64,000 bases of DNA, taken from contig NC_018526.1 in assembly GCF_000294495.1 (NCBI RefSeq), positions 682,001 to 746,000 of the forward strand. Direction: 5' to 3'. A program made the translations under genes and the position numbers. Shown one piece after another: positions 23,010-32,265 of this stretch (the first letter of the stretch is position 1; each line of letters opens with the position of its first letter). Under the pieces are notes generated by a model. It searched no databases, had not been told where the DNA came from, and worked only from the letters and a program-made list of their open reading frames with translations. This stretch comes from Streptococcus suis S735 (GTDB lineage: Bacteria; Bacillota; Bacilli; Lactobacillales; Streptococcaceae).

Positions 23010-24377
23010 ATGGCTAAAATCGTTGTTGTCGGTGCTAACCATGCTGGTACTGCCGCAATCAAAACTATGTTGACAAATTATGGTCAAGAAAATGAAATCG
23101 TTGTATTTGACCAAAACTCAAATATTTCATTCTTGGGTTGTGGTATGGCTTTGTGGATCGGTGAGCAAATTGGCGGTCCTGAAGGACTTTTCTACTCAAA
23201 CAAAGAAGAGTTGGAGAGCTTGGGTGCGACAGTATACATGGAGTCACCTGTTACAAACATTGACTATGATGCCAAAACAGTTACAGCGCTTGTAAATGGT
23301 CAAGAACATGTTGAATCATTTGAAAAACTTCTTTTCGCAACTGGTTCACAACCTATCTTACCACCAATCAAAGGAGCTGAAATCAAAGAAGGTTCGCTTG
23401 AATTTGAAGCAACTCTTGAAAACTTGCAATTTGTTAAATTGTACCAAAACTCAGCAGATGTTATTGAAAAATTGAAAAACAAAGACATCAACCGCGTCGC
23501 AGTTGTTGGTGCTGGTTACATCGGTGTTGAGCTTGCGGAAGCATTCCAACGTAAAGGTAAAGAAGTAGTACTTATTGATGTTGTGGATACATGTTTGGCT
23601 GGGTACTATGACCGTGACTTGTCAGACCTTATGGCTAAAAACTTGGAAGAGCATGGTATCAAACTTGCCTTCGGCGAAACTGTTAAAGAAGTTGCTGGTA
23701 ATGGTAAAGTTGAGAAAATCATCACTGACAAGAACGAATACGATGTTGACATGGTTATCTTGGCTGTTGGTTTCCGTCCAAACACTGCGCTTGCAGGTGA
23801 AGGAATCGAGCGCTTCCGTAATGGTGCCTTCCTTGTAAACAAACGTCAAGAAACTTCTATCCCAGGCGTTTACGCTATCGGTGACTGTGCAACAATCTAC
23901 GACAACGCTACTGGCGATACAAGCTACATCGCTTTGGCTTCAAATGCAGTACGTACTGGTATCGTAGCAGCTCACAACATCTGTGGCACTGACCTTGAAG
24001 GTATCGGTGTACAAGGTTCTAACGGTATCTCTATCTACGGTCTTAACCTTGTATCAACAGGTTTGACACTTGAAAAAGCTACTCGTCTTGGTTTGAACGC
24101 TGCTGTTACTGAAGTAACAGACAACCAAAAACCAGAATTCATGGAGCACGGCAACTTCCCTGTCACTATCAAGATTGTTTACGATAAAGATTCACGTCGT
24201 ATCCTTGGTGCGCAAATGGCTGCTCGTGAAGACATCTCATTGGGTATCCACCTCTTCTCATTGGCAATCCAAGAAGGTGTAACAATCGAAAAATTGGCCT
24301 TGACAGACTTGTTCTTCTTGCCACACTTCAACAAACCATACAACTACATCACAGTAGCTGCCTTGGGTGCTGAATAA
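23010..24377 (+). CDS. nox: Water-forming NADH oxidase
   Basis: A 455-residue flavoprotein reducing O2 to water with two NADH, regenerating NAD+ in aerobic fermentation. FAD motif GANHAGTAA is at 8-16, the redox cysteine C44 lies in SFLGCG, the NAD motif [13 protein letters not shown] is near 160 and YAIGDCATI near 290. It is closely similar by memory to pneumococcal Nox. The ATG at 23010 is chosen over 22995 on N-terminal conservation and the AAAGTGAG upstream. It has its own promoter and a terminator at 24391-24420, so it is monocistronic. Confidence 0.97.
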   Translation: MAKIVVVGANHAGTAAIKTMLTNYGQENEIVVFDQNSNISFLGCGMALWIGEQIGGPEGLFYSNKEELESLGATVYMESPVTNIDYDAKTVTALVNGQEHVESFEKLLFATGSQPILPPIKGAEIKEGSLEFEATLENLQFVKLYQNSADVIEKLKNKDINRVAVVGAGYIGVELAEAFQRKGKEVVLIDVVDTCLAGYYDRDLSDLMAKNLEEHGIKLAFGETVKEVAGNGKVEKIITDKNEYDVDMVILAVGFRPNTALAGEGIERFRNGAFLVNKRQETSIPGVYAIGDCATIYDNATGDTSYIALASNAVRTGIVAAHNICGTDLEGIGVQGSNGISIYGLNLVSTGLTLEKATRLGLNAAVTEVTDNQKPEFMEHGNFPVTIKIVYDKDSRRILGAQMAAREDISLGIHLFSLAIQEGVTIEKLALTDLFFLPHFNKPYNYITVAALGAE

Positions 24378-24390
24378 TTAATTGAATACA

Positions 24391-24420
24391 AAAGCTCAGA
24401 GATGACTCTGGGCTTTTTTT
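24391..24420 (+). terminator. nox terminator
   Basis: A stem of about 11 bp (24391-24401 with 24406-24416, one G-T) with an ATGA loop is followed by TTTTTTT. Confidence 0.9.
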
Positions 24421-24462
24421 GCTTGCCATCTATCACATTGAACTGTCTATCGAGAGATTTTT

Positions 24463-24471
24463 TGGTATAAT
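24463..24471 (+). promoter_or_regulatory. Extended -10 promoter for pcrA, now separated from it by a MITE
   Basis: TGG-TATAAT lies at 24463-24471. The MITE-like element starts 19 bp downstream and fills most of the space to the pcrA start at 24666, so the pcrA mRNA would begin with the element's sequence in its 5' UTR. Confidence 0.55.
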
Positions 24472-24489
24472 GGAGAGAATGATTATAAC

Positions 24490-24648
24490 GAACCTGTATT
24501 CACAGTGTAGTACTTCCATCTAAGCCTAGTTTTTCAGCTATTCATCGTTTGTTTTTCAAAAAATACAGTCGGTATTCCTTCAAAAAACTGCCTTGATTAG
24601 CGAAAAACTATCTCTTATTTAAAAGCACTCCACTTGTAATACATGTTC
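24490..24648. mobile_element. MITE-like element, copy 1 (upstream of pcrA)
   Basis: About 159 bp. The left end reads GAACCTGTATTCAC and the right end TTGTAATACATGTTC, imperfect inverted repeats of each other. The interior shares long stretches with 44167-44326 (CTAGTTTTT, CATCGTT, ATACAGTC, CCTTGATT, AAGCACT). No ORF. TA dinucleotides flank both ends closely, compatible with but not proof of a TA target duplication. Confidence 0.8.
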
Positions 24649-24665
24649 TAAGAAAGTATGAGAAA

Positions 24666-26945
24666 ATGAACCCATTATTAAACGGAATGAATGACAGACA
24701 GGCAGAAGCGGTACAGACGACGGAAGGTCCGCTTTTGATTATGGCAGGGGCTGGTTCGGGTAAGACGCGAGTCCTGACCCACCGTATCGCTTATTTGATT
24801 GATGAAAAAATGGTCAATCCTTGGAATATCCTAGCCATTACCTTTACCAACAAGGCGGCACGGGAGATGAAGGAGCGGGCCTATGCCCTCAATCCTGCCA
24901 CGCAAGCCTGTTTGATAGCTACCTTCCACTCCATGTGTGTGCGGATTTTGCGTCGGGATGCTGACCATATCGGTTACAATCGCAATTTTACGATTGTCGA
25001 TCCAGGTGAGCAACGCAGTCTCATGAAACGGATTTTAAAAAATCTCAATCTAGATCCGAAAAAGTGGAGTGAACGTTCTATCCTGGGCACCATTTCCAAT
25101 GCCAAAAACGACTTGATTGATGACAAGGCATTTGAAGCGCAGGCAGGCGACCTATACACGCAGATTGTTGCTAAATGCTACACGGCTTATCAAAAGGAAC
25201 TAAGACAGTCAGAGGCCGTTGACTTTGATGATTTGATTATGTTGACGCTCCGCCTTTTTGACCAAAATCCAGAGGTCCTGACCTATTACCAGCAGAAATT
25301 CCAGTATATCCATGTCGATGAGTATCAGGATACCAACCATGCCCAGTACCAATTAGTCAAGCTCCTGGCATCACGTTTCAAGAATATCTGCGTGGTCGGA
25401 GATGCGGACCAGTCTATCTATGGTTGGCGTGGTGCGGATATGCAAAATATCCTGGACTTTGAAAAGGACTATCCAGAGAGCAAGGTTGTGCTTTTGGAGG
25501 AAAACTATCGTTCGACCAAGAACGTCTTGCAGGCTGCCAATGAGGTCATCGAAAACAACCGCAATCGACGTCCCAAAAAACTCTGGACACAGAATGCCCA
25601 AGGGGATTTGATTACTTACTATCGTGCCAGAGATGAGAATGACGAGGCGATTTTTGTCGCAGGGCAGATTGACCAGTTGCACCGAGAAGGCAAGGCTTAT
25701 AAGGATTTTACAGTTCTCTACCGTACCAATGCCCAATCACGTACCATTGAAGAAGCCCTGCTCAAATCTAATATCCCTTATACCATGGTTGGAGGAACCA
25801 AGTTCTACAGCCGTAAGGAAATCCGGGATGTGATTTCTTATTTGAATATCATTGCAAATCCATCGGATAATATCTCCTATGAACGCATTGTCAATGAGCC
25901 CAAACGTGGCGTTGGACCTGGTACGGTTGACAAACTCCGTGATTTTGCGACCAGCCACAGTATGTCCTTGCTAGAAGCTTCTCAGGATATTATGTTGTCA
26001 CCAGTCAAGGGCAAGGCAGCGCAGGCAGTCTTTGACCTAGCCAATCTCCTCTATAATCTTCGCAATCAATTAGACAACTTGACGGTTACCCAAGTAGTCG
26101 AGGCAGTATTGAACCAAACAGGCTACATCGATGCCCTTGCAGCACAAAATACCCTGGAAGCAAATGCCCGCATTGAAAACATCCAGGAATTCCTTTCTGT
26201 TACCAAAAACTTTGATGAAAAGGATGTTGAGGAAGAAGAGACAGGTCTAGATAAATTAACACGCTTCCTGCTTGATTTGGCCCTGATTGCTGACACAGAT
26301 GATGGCGATACAGAATCTTCAGAAGTGACTCTTATGACCCTCCACGCAGCCAAAGGTCTGGAATTTCCAGTTGTCTTCTTGATTGGTATGGAGGAAAATG
26401 TCTTCCCACTTAGTCGTGCAGCAGAAGAAGAGGACGAATTGGAGGAAGAACGTCGTTTGGCATACGTAGGCATCACCCGTGCTGAGCAGACTCTCTACCT
26501 GACCAATGCCAATTCTCGACTCCTTTTCGGTCGCACCAACTACAACCAACCAAGCCGCTTTATTCGAGAAATTTCCAGTGACTTGCTTGATTATCAAGGC
26601 CTCGCTCGTCCAGCTAATACTAGCTTTAAGGCTTCTTATGTCAATGGCAGAGCGACACAGTTTGGACAAGGCATGAGCTTGCAACAAGCCCTACAAAGTC
26701 GAAAAGCATCCGTACAACCATCTGCCAAGCTCGGAGGTAGTATGCCCTTCGCATCAAGCAACCAATCGTCAAGCTCAGGCACCAACTGGTCAGTTGGTGA
26801 CATCGCAGTCCATAAGAAATGGGGCCGCGGAACAGTCCTTGAAGTATCAGGTTCAGGCAGCAATCAAGAACTCAAAATCAATTTCCCTGATATGGGACTC
26901 AAAAAAGTCTTGGCAAGCTTAGCGCCGATAAGTAAAGAAGATTAA
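24666..26945 (+). CDS. pcrA: ATP-dependent DNA helicase PcrA (UvrD-like, SF1A)
   Basis: A 759-residue 3'-5' SF1A helicase used in nucleotide excision repair, transcription-repair coupling and rolling-circle replication. Walker A AGAGSGKT is at 27-34; VDEYQDTN (Walker B), GDADQSIYGWRG (motif III), LEENYRST (IV), TLHAAKGLEF (V) and RLAYVGITRAEQ (VI) follow in order. The C-terminal tail ends in the Tudor-like segment IAVHKKWGRGTVLEV that binds RNA polymerase in PcrA. Start matches the family MNxLLNGMNDRQ. A MITE-like element occupies its leader. Confidence 0.97.
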   Translation: MNPLLNGMNDRQAEAVQTTEGPLLIMAGAGSGKTRVLTHRIAYLIDEKMVNPWNILAITFTNKAAREMKERAYALNPATQACLIATFHSMCVRILRRDADHIGYNRNFTIVDPGEQRSLMKRILKNLNLDPKKWSERSILGTISNAKNDLIDDKAFEAQAGDLYTQIVAKCYTAYQKELRQSEAVDFDDLIMLTLRLFDQNPEVLTYYQQKFQYIHVDEYQDTNHAQYQLVKLLASRFKNICVVGDADQSIYGWRGADMQNILDFEKDYPESKVVLLEENYRSTKNVLQAANEVIENNRNRRPKKLWTQNAQGDLITYYRARDENDEAIFVAGQIDQLHREGKAYKDFTVLYRTNAQSRTIEEALLKSNIPYTMVGGTKFYSRKEIRDVISYLNIIANPSDNISYERIVNEPKRGVGPGTVDKLRDFATSHSMSLLEASQDIMLSPVKGKAAQAVFDLANLLYNLRNQLDNLTVTQVVEAVLNQTGYIDALAAQNTLEANARIENIQEFLSVTKNFDEKDVEEEETGLDKLTRFLLDLALIADTDDGDTESSEVTLMTLHAAKGLEFPVVFLIGMEENVFPLSRAAEEEDELEEERRLAYVGITRAEQTLYLTNANSRLLFGRTNYNQPSRFIREISSDLLDYQGLARPANTSFKASYVNGRATQFGQGMSLQQALQSRKASVQPSAKLGGSMPFASSNQSSSSGTNWSVGDIAVHKKWGRGTVLEVSGSGSNQELKINFPDMGLKKVLASLAPISKED

Positions 26946-27010
26946 ATTTAGTTAAAAAATAATTGCAGTAAGCTCGAAAATATGATAAAGTATTTTTGTA
27001 AAATTGAATA

Positions 27011-27087
27011 GAACATTTGGGGTGCCAAGAGGCTGAGATTATACCCATCGAACCTGATGCAGTTAGGACTGCCGAAGGGAAATGTGT
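27011..27087 (+). ncRNA. TPP (THI element) riboswitch
   Basis: Core conserved strings are present in order: GGGGTGCC, GGCTGAGAT, ACCCATCGAACCTGATGCAG, TTAGGACTGCC, GAAGGGAA. The closing P1 stem is ACATTT (27013-27018) with AAATGT (27080-27085). This is a complete thiamine pyrophosphate aptamer. A strong terminator follows at 27171-27206, so control is probably by transcription termination of the thiamine salvage genes. Confidence 0.97.
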
Positions 27088-27170
27088 ATCAACAAATTTT
27101 GTTGACAAGTACTATATTTGTATTCTAGTATAGAATACTGTATTTACTGGTCATCAATCATCGTAGGTGT

Positions 27171-27206
27171 AACTCCATTTGATAAACCATCAGATGGAGT
27201 TTTTTC
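27171..27206 (+). terminator. Riboswitch-controlled terminator of the thiamine leader
   Basis: AACTCCATTTGAT pairs with ATCAGATGGAGTT (one G-T) around a short loop and is followed by TTTTTT. It lies about 85 nt after the TPP aptamer. Confidence 0.85.
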
Positions 27207-27431
27207 TATTGTCGAATGAAGAGTTCTCAGAAATACGGAATTGAGTGCAGGTAGCTCGACCAGCCTAGAGGCTATACTACGATGGAAATAAGATATGCGC
27301 AATAAGTCACTTTCGTAGAGTTCGACAAGGCGAAACTGATGATAAGGCTAATACAATTAATAGTATTTTCACAAATCCCCTTAGCCCCTTCAATTTACAT
27401 TTTCACCGAGAAAAAGAGAAAGGAGATATAG
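27207..27431 (+). other. 225-bp leader between terminator and first thiamine gene, unexplained
   Basis: No open frame with an RBS is visible until the HAD gene. It can form several small helices (AGCCT/AGGCT near 27265-27276; CTACGA with TCGTAG between about 27278 and 27320). It may be the remnant of a deleted gene, a second regulatory RNA, or simply spacer. No known riboswitch class was recognised. Confidence 0.4.
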
Positions 27432-28079
27432 ATGAACAAAATGGTCATTTGGTTTGACCTTGATGGCGTTATCTTTGATTCCTATGGGGTCTGGGATCAG
27501 GTGGTTCAAGGAATTTTGAAACATCACGGGGTTGCTTATACCCAGCAGATAAGGGAAGAACTTTGGCGTATTCCAATGGAAGATGTCAACGGGTATTTAT
27601 TGCAACTTGTGGAGAATTCCTTAGATGAGAATGAACTTGAAAGGCAAAAAATGAATCAACTGCAATCACTATATAGAGATATTTCCTTGATGGATGGTGT
27701 GCATGAACTCCTATCTACATTGAAGGCAAAAGGTGCAGTCATGTACGCAGTCACTTCAAACTATCTGGAGCTGGCTGAACTAGGATTGTCATCCCATCAT
27801 CTTTCAAACTATTTTGTGAAACTATTTAGCAGTTTGAATCTGTTTGGAAGCGATAAAAATAGGGAGTTTTACCAATTCATCCTACATCAGGAACGGATAG
27901 ATCCAGCCAATATCGTAATGGTCGAGGATAATAAGAACAATCTTTGTATTGGACATGAGTTAGGAATAGCGGGAGTTTATATAGAACATCCAAATTCCCC
28001 TTTTTCTGATGAGAATACAGGTATAGTTAGCATCAAGCAATTAAGTGAATTAATACCAATTTTGGAGGATAGAAAATGA
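27432..28079 (+). CDS. HAD-superfamily phosphatase linked to thiamine salvage
   Basis: A 215-residue HAD hydrolase. Motif I is WFDLDGVIFDS with the nucleophile Asp, motif II is the VTSN near residue 108, and MVEDNKNN near 165 is motif IV. RBS AAGGAGA is 7 nt upstream. It overlaps thiD by 4 bp (ATGA), so it is co-translated with thiamine salvage enzymes and is controlled by the TPP riboswitch. A thiamine monophosphate or HMP-phosphate phosphatase role is inferred from position only. Confidence 0.82.
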   Translation: MNKMVIWFDLDGVIFDSYGVWDQVVQGILKHHGVAYTQQIREELWRIPMEDVNGYLLQLVENSLDENELERQKMNQLQSLYRDISLMDGVHELLSTLKAKGAVMYAVTSNYLELAELGLSSHHLSNYFVKLFSSLNLFGSDKNREFYQFILHQERIDPANIVMVEDNKNNLCIGHELGIAGVYIEHPNSPFSDENTGIVSIKQLSELIPILEDRK

Positions 28080-28873
28080 CATCTTTACATGTAGCATTAT
28101 CAATAGCAGGAACAGATCCAACAGGCGGAGCAGGCATTATGGCTGATTTGAAGAGCTTTCAGGCTAGATCAGTTTATGGTATGGCAGTCGTGACGAGTGT
28201 CGTTGCTCAAAATACCAAAGGGGTGCAACTAATTCGTCATCTTGATCAGGAAATTTTAGAAGAACAATTGAAAAGTGTCTTTCAGGACATTGTTCCAGAT
28301 GCAATAAAAACTGGAATGTTAGCACAAGTCGAGACCATTGAGCTTGTCGCAAGCTATCTTGCAAAACAGAAGTGTCCATATGTCTTGGATCCTGTTATGG
28401 TCGCAACGAGTGGAGACCGTTTGATTGAAGAGGATGCAATCAAAGCGCTGAAAACAAAATTACTGCCCCTTGCTACCATCATTACACCGAATCTACCGGA
28501 AGCAGAAGTTCTAGTCGGTAGAACACTGAAAAGTGAAAATGACATCATGAATGCGGGCCGTTGGATTCGGAAAGAACTTGGGGTAAAAAATGTGGTCATT
28601 AAGGGTGGACATCTGGCAAAGGCGGCATCTGACTACTTATTTTTAGAAGATGGTGAGATTAGTGTCATCAGTGCAGCACGCATTTCTACGAACCATACCC
28701 ATGGTACAGGTTGTACCTACGCGGCAGTCATTACTGCAGAGTTGGCGAAAGGTCGGACAGTAGCAAAAGCAGTCGAAACTGCCAAACGATTTATTACAGA
28801 AGCAATTCAGACTGCTCTAGAACTGGGGCATGGAAATGGTCCTGTCAATCATACCACCTACAGAGGAGAGTAA
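28076..28873 (+). CDS. thiD: Hydroxymethylpyrimidine/phosphomethylpyrimidine kinase
   Basis: A 265-residue ribokinase-fold enzyme phosphorylating HMP and HMP-P to HMP-PP for thiamine synthesis. N-terminal SIAGTDPTGGAGI, mid VLDPVMVATSG and C-terminal HGTGCTYAAV (anion hole and catalytic region) are all present. It overlaps the HAD gene by 4 bp and precedes thiM by 4 bp. Full length. Only the salvage branch is seen here; thiC is not in the window. Confidence 0.96.
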   Translation: MTSLHVALSIAGTDPTGGAGIMADLKSFQARSVYGMAVVTSVVAQNTKGVQLIRHLDQEILEEQLKSVFQDIVPDAIKTGMLAQVETIELVASYLAKQKCPYVLDPVMVATSGDRLIEEDAIKALKTKLLPLATIITPNLPEAEVLVGRTLKSENDIMNAGRWIRKELGVKNVVIKGGHLAKAASDYLFLEDGEISVISAARISTNHTHGTGCTYAAVITAELAKGRTVAKAVETAKRFITEAIQTALELGHGNGPVNHTTYRGE

Positions 28874-28877
28874 CTAG

Positions 28878-29663
28878 ATGTATTTGGAAAAATTACGTAG
28901 TCAAAATCCCTTGACCATTTGTATTACGAATGATGTAGTCAAAAATTTTACAGCTAATGGCTTACTTGCTCTCGGTGCCTCACCTGCAATGAGCGAGTAT
29001 CCAGAAGATTTGGAGGATCTACTTCCCTATACAAAGGGGTTATTGATTAATACAGGAACCTTGACCAATGAAACTTGGGAACTATACAAATCTGCCTTGG
29101 ATATTGCTGAGAAATATGGTGTACCTACTGTCTTAGATCCTGTTGCGGCAGGTGCTGGTGCCTATCGCAAGAAAGTTACCTTGGATCTGTTACATCATCA
29201 TACTATTTCACTCGTTCGTGGGAATGCAGGAGAAATTGCAGCCTTGATTGGTGAAAGTATTGAAACGAAAGGGGTAGATTCTGCTCAGATTGACAATGTA
29301 GGTGAACTTGCTCTCAGAGCCAACCAACAATTAGGAATTCCTGTTGTGATTACAGGAAAAAAAGATGCTGTCGCTGTGAATCATCAGGTTCGGATTTTGG
29401 AAAATGGTAGTGAGTTAATGCCACTAGTGACAGGGACAGGATGCCTGCTGGGAGCAGTTCTGGCTGCCTTTATTCACCTGGCTGATGAGGATTCATTATT
29501 GGATTGTTTGGAAGAGGTCCTATCGGCTTATTCGATCGCTGGAGAAATGGCAGAGCAGAAAACCTCACTACCAGGAACCTTCCAGATTGAGTTTATAAAT
29601 AGCCTCTATGCAATCCAATCAGAAGAGGTTGAAGAAAATAAAAAGGTCATTCATTATGAATAG
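28878..29663 (+). CDS. thiM: Hydroxyethylthiazole kinase
   Basis: A 261-residue kinase phosphorylating 4-methyl-5-hydroxyethylthiazole, the thiazole half of thiamine salvage. [21 protein letters not shown] (here shortened to its ends ICITNDV and LLALGA) marks the N-terminus, [10 protein letters not shown] is near residue 90, and [14 protein letters not shown] near 190 is the ATP/anion loop. It overlaps thiE by 8 bp. RBS GAGGAG. Confidence 0.96.
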
Positions 29664-30345
29664 AAAAATGCTTCAAGTTTACTTTATTTGTGGCACGTCA
29701 GATTGTCCAAAAGGCAAATTTTTGGATGTACTGGAAAAGGCATTGCAGGCAGGAATCACTTGTTTTCAATTTCGTGAAAAAGGTGAGCAAGGTTTAACAG
29801 GGGCTGATAAACTACTGTTGGCAAAACAAGTTCAACACCTGTGTCACCGCTATCAGGTTCCATTAATCATTAATGATGATGTTGAGTTAGCACGTGCCAT
29901 TGATGCTGATGGAATACACCTTGGACAGGAAGATTTGTCAGTAGTAGAAGCGAGACAGCTCTTCCCAGGGAAAATAATTGGACTATCAGTTGGAACAAAA
30001 GAAGAATACCTCAATTCGCCTATTGATCTAGTTGATTATATCGGAAGCGGACCTGTTTTTCCTACTCTATCTAAGGATGATGCTAGCCCAGCCATTGGAA
30101 TGGATGGATTAAAGCAATTAAGGAAACTCAATTCCGATATTCCCATGGTTGCGATAGGAGGGTTATCTGCTAAAGATTGTAAGGAAGTTCTCCAAGCAGG
30201 TGCAGATGGCATAGCTGTTATCTCAGCCATTTCCCATGCTGAAGACCCCTACAAAGCAACCAAGATATTGGTGGATGGGATGCAAGCAATGATTTTAAAA
30301 TTTAATCAAGTAGAATCTAATAAACAAATACTAAAAAATCCCTAA
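29656..30345 (+). CDS. thiE: Thiamine-phosphate synthase
   Basis: A TIM-barrel enzyme of about 229 residues joining HMP-PP and HET-P to thiamine monophosphate. FQFREKG near residue 35, [10 protein letters not shown] near 73 (substrate Mg/diphosphate residues), GLSVGT near 110 and [10 protein letters not shown] near 130 match ThiE. The ATG at 29656 gives the usual N-terminus; an in-frame start at 29608 would add an atypical basic leader overlapping thiM. Last gene of the TPP-riboswitch operon. Confidence 0.95.
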
Positions 30346-30828
30346 TCAATTTGGGTCTTTTCATTTGATATTAAAACGAATTCTTAGTTGATATTAGTGG
30401 CAAGAAAAATAGTTTTTCTACTTTACAAAAATCAAAAGCCTTAAAAATAGCGCAATTTTATTATGTTATATAAATAAGTGTTAAATATTTCAGAAAATCT
30501 GACTACTTCACAAAAAATTAAATCATCTTTTGTAATGGAATCCGCATTTAGCAATACAAACATTCATCATTCGAAATGAGTAGAAGTTAAGTAATACAAA
30601 TTAGAGTTTAAAAGCTCTTGGAATTAGGAAGATTTTATCAAAATTTATTTATAAAGTATGGCTTAGAAATCTGGAACAAATCGTAAAACAAGAAGACATT
30701 TGTCCTTAAAATGTTTGTGTATTATGACATTGGATATGTTTTTTTGCTATTGAATCGGACGGAATTCCTTTACTTGCAAAAAAGAAAGCGTTATCATTGT
30801 TGTGGTAACAATAAAGAAAGGAGCGTGT
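30346..30828. other. 483-bp AT-rich intergenic region before the Crp/Fnr-type regulator
   Basis: I see no convincing gene. The only notable sites are at its 3' end: a cre-like AGAAAGCGTTATCA (30783-30796; one mismatch to consensus) overlapping an imperfect palindrome GTTATCA/TGGTAAC (30790-30809). These are candidate operator sites of the following operon. Confidence 0.5.
30783..30811 (+). promoter_or_regulatory. Cre-like and palindromic operator candidates before the Crp/Fnr-type gene
   Basis: AGAAAGCGTTATCA fits the cre consensus except its first base. Overlapping it, GTTATCA and TGGTAAC form an imperfect inverted repeat, and TTGTT-N5-AACAA (30797-30811) another. They lie immediately upstream of the RBS (30817-30823). 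Confidence 0.45.
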
Positions 30829-31503
30829 ATGATTTTGAAAATGCATCTACTATTGGATATAATCGAGATGAATCCAGATGTATATTCATTACTAAAGCTT
30901 TGCCCATATGAAATCTTGCGTAAAATACATGTCAAGAGATTCGAAGATGGTGAATTTGAGTTGGAGCAAGGGGAGATCTATCAGTATATGTATATTATTG
31001 TTGAGGGGAGGGTCAATGTTTACTCGGAATCGGAAAATGGGAAAAAATATTTTCTTTGTTGTAGTCAGTCTGGTGACTTGATTGGAGAAATGGAAATATT
31101 TCAACAAGTTCCGTATATTAGTTATGTGAAAGGAGTTGGTGATATTATCGCTTTGGAAATAGATAAAGATACACTTTCGAGTTGGATGGCATTAGATCAA
31201 AACTTTAGTAGTTTGTTTATTAAGAAGATTTGTGAAAATTCCTATCGTATGTGTAATCGTATGAAGCGCAATAGTCTATATGATCTTAGACAGCGACTTG
31301 CATACTATTTGCTGGAGCAATTTGGAGGAAAAAAATTAGCATCATTACAGTTTAATTCGGAAAGATTGAGTCAAGAGATGGCGGTTACCCAACGGAGTAT
31401 CAATCGATTGTTAAAAGAATTTAAAGAAAAGCAAATCATCGATTTAGGTCATGGTAAGATTCAACTATTGGACCACCAAGCTTTAACGAGTTTACTAGAT
31501 TAG
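30829..31503 (+). CDS. Crp/Fnr-family transcriptional regulator
   Basis: A 224-residue regulator with an N-terminal cyclic-nucleotide-like beta-roll (about 15-130; QGEIYQYMYIIVEGRVNVY and GDLIGEM) and a C-terminal winged HTH (about 160-215; LSQEMAVTQRSINRLLKEF). The ATG at 30829 is chosen over 30802 because AAAGGAG lies 5-11 nt before it. The cyclic AMP contact residues are not evident and no FeS cysteine set is seen. It precedes the nucleoside phosphorylase and ECF genes by 11 bp, so it is probably their local regulator. Confidence 0.88.
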   Translation: MILKMHLLLDIIEMNPDVYSLLKLCPYEILRKIHVKRFEDGEFELEQGEIYQYMYIIVEGRVNVYSESENGKKYFLCCSQSGDLIGEMEIFQQVPYISYVKGVGDIIALEIDKDTLSSWMALDQNFSSLFIKKICENSYRMCNRMKRNSLYDLRQRLAYYLLEQFGGKKLASLQFNSERLSQEMAVTQRSINRLLKEFKEKQIIDLGHGKIQLLDHQALTSLLD

Positions 31504-31514
31504 GAGAAAGAAAG

Positions 31515-32261
31515 ATGGTACTACAACCACATATTCGTTGTGACATAGAACAAGGTGCAAGATACGCCATATTGCCGGGCGATCCACAGAGGGTGGACAG
31601 AGTAGCAGAGTTTTTAGATAGTGTAGAATTTATAGCATTCAATCGTGAACACAAAACAATGCGTGGAAGCTATAAGGGGGTTCCAGTGTTAGTTACCTCT
31701 ACAGGGATGGGGGGTGCTTCAACAGGAATCGCGGTAGAAGAGTTGGCACGTATCGGTGTGGAATGTATGATTCGGATTGGCTCATGTGGAGCATTGCAAC
31801 CGGAGATGCAGATGGGAGATTTGGTCATTTTGAATGGGGCTGTACGTGATGAGGGGACTTCTAGGGCGTATGTTGATCCAATTTTTCCGGCGGTTCCAGA
31901 CCCTGATGTTTTATTTGCCTTACGAGGAACTGCTATGAACCAAGGTTTTGCCCATCACGTTGGAATTGCTAGAAGCCATGATAGTTTTTATATTGATAAT
32001 GAGTTGGAAGTTGATCATTTTTGGTCTAAAAAAGGTGTATTAGCTGGAGACATGGAAAGTGCAGCTTTATTTACTATTGGTAGCCTACGTGGGATTAAAA
32101 CGGGCTCCATTTTAAATACAGTGGCACTATATGATGGTGAATTGAAAGATGAGATCAACCAATATGTGTCTGGCGAAAATCGTGTGACACAAGGTGAAAA
32201 AAATGAAATTCTTACGACATTGGAAGCGATTGTGATGCTAGAAGAACAAAGGAAAGGATAG
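31515..32261 (+). CDS. Nucleoside phosphorylase, uridine-phosphorylase-like
   Basis: A 248-residue PNP/UDP-family enzyme cleaving nucleosides with phosphate to base plus (deoxy)ribose-1-phosphate. YAILPGDPQRV (phosphate loop), TSTGMGGASTGIAVEEL, RIGSCGAL and DMESAALFTI (ribose-binding Met-Glu) are in the Udp order. Base preference cannot be fixed by eye; the pattern is closer to uridine phosphorylase than to purine PNP. It follows the Crp/Fnr gene and precedes the ECF S component by 4 bp, suggesting that the transporter brings in its nucleoside substrate. Confidence 0.88.
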   Translation: MVLQPHIRCDIEQGARYAILPGDPQRVDRVAEFLDSVEFIAFNREHKTMRGSYKGVPVLVTSTGMGGASTGIAVEELARIGVECMIRIGSCGALQPEMQMGDLVILNGAVRDEGTSRAYVDPIFPAVPDPDVLFALRGTAMNQGFAHHVGIARSHDSFYIDNELEVDHFWSKKGVLAGDMESAALFTIGSLRGIKTGSILNTVALYDGELKDEINQYVSGENRVTQGEKNEILTTLEAIVMLEEQRKG

Positions 32262-32265
32262 AATC

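Noticed and set aside
27207..27431. Second riboswitch in the thiamine leader
   Set aside because: No known aptamer core found; left as unexplained leader.
30711..30911. Possible small gene overlapping the start of the Crp/Fnr gene
   Set aside because: No RBS, no family match and it overlaps a clearly better frame.
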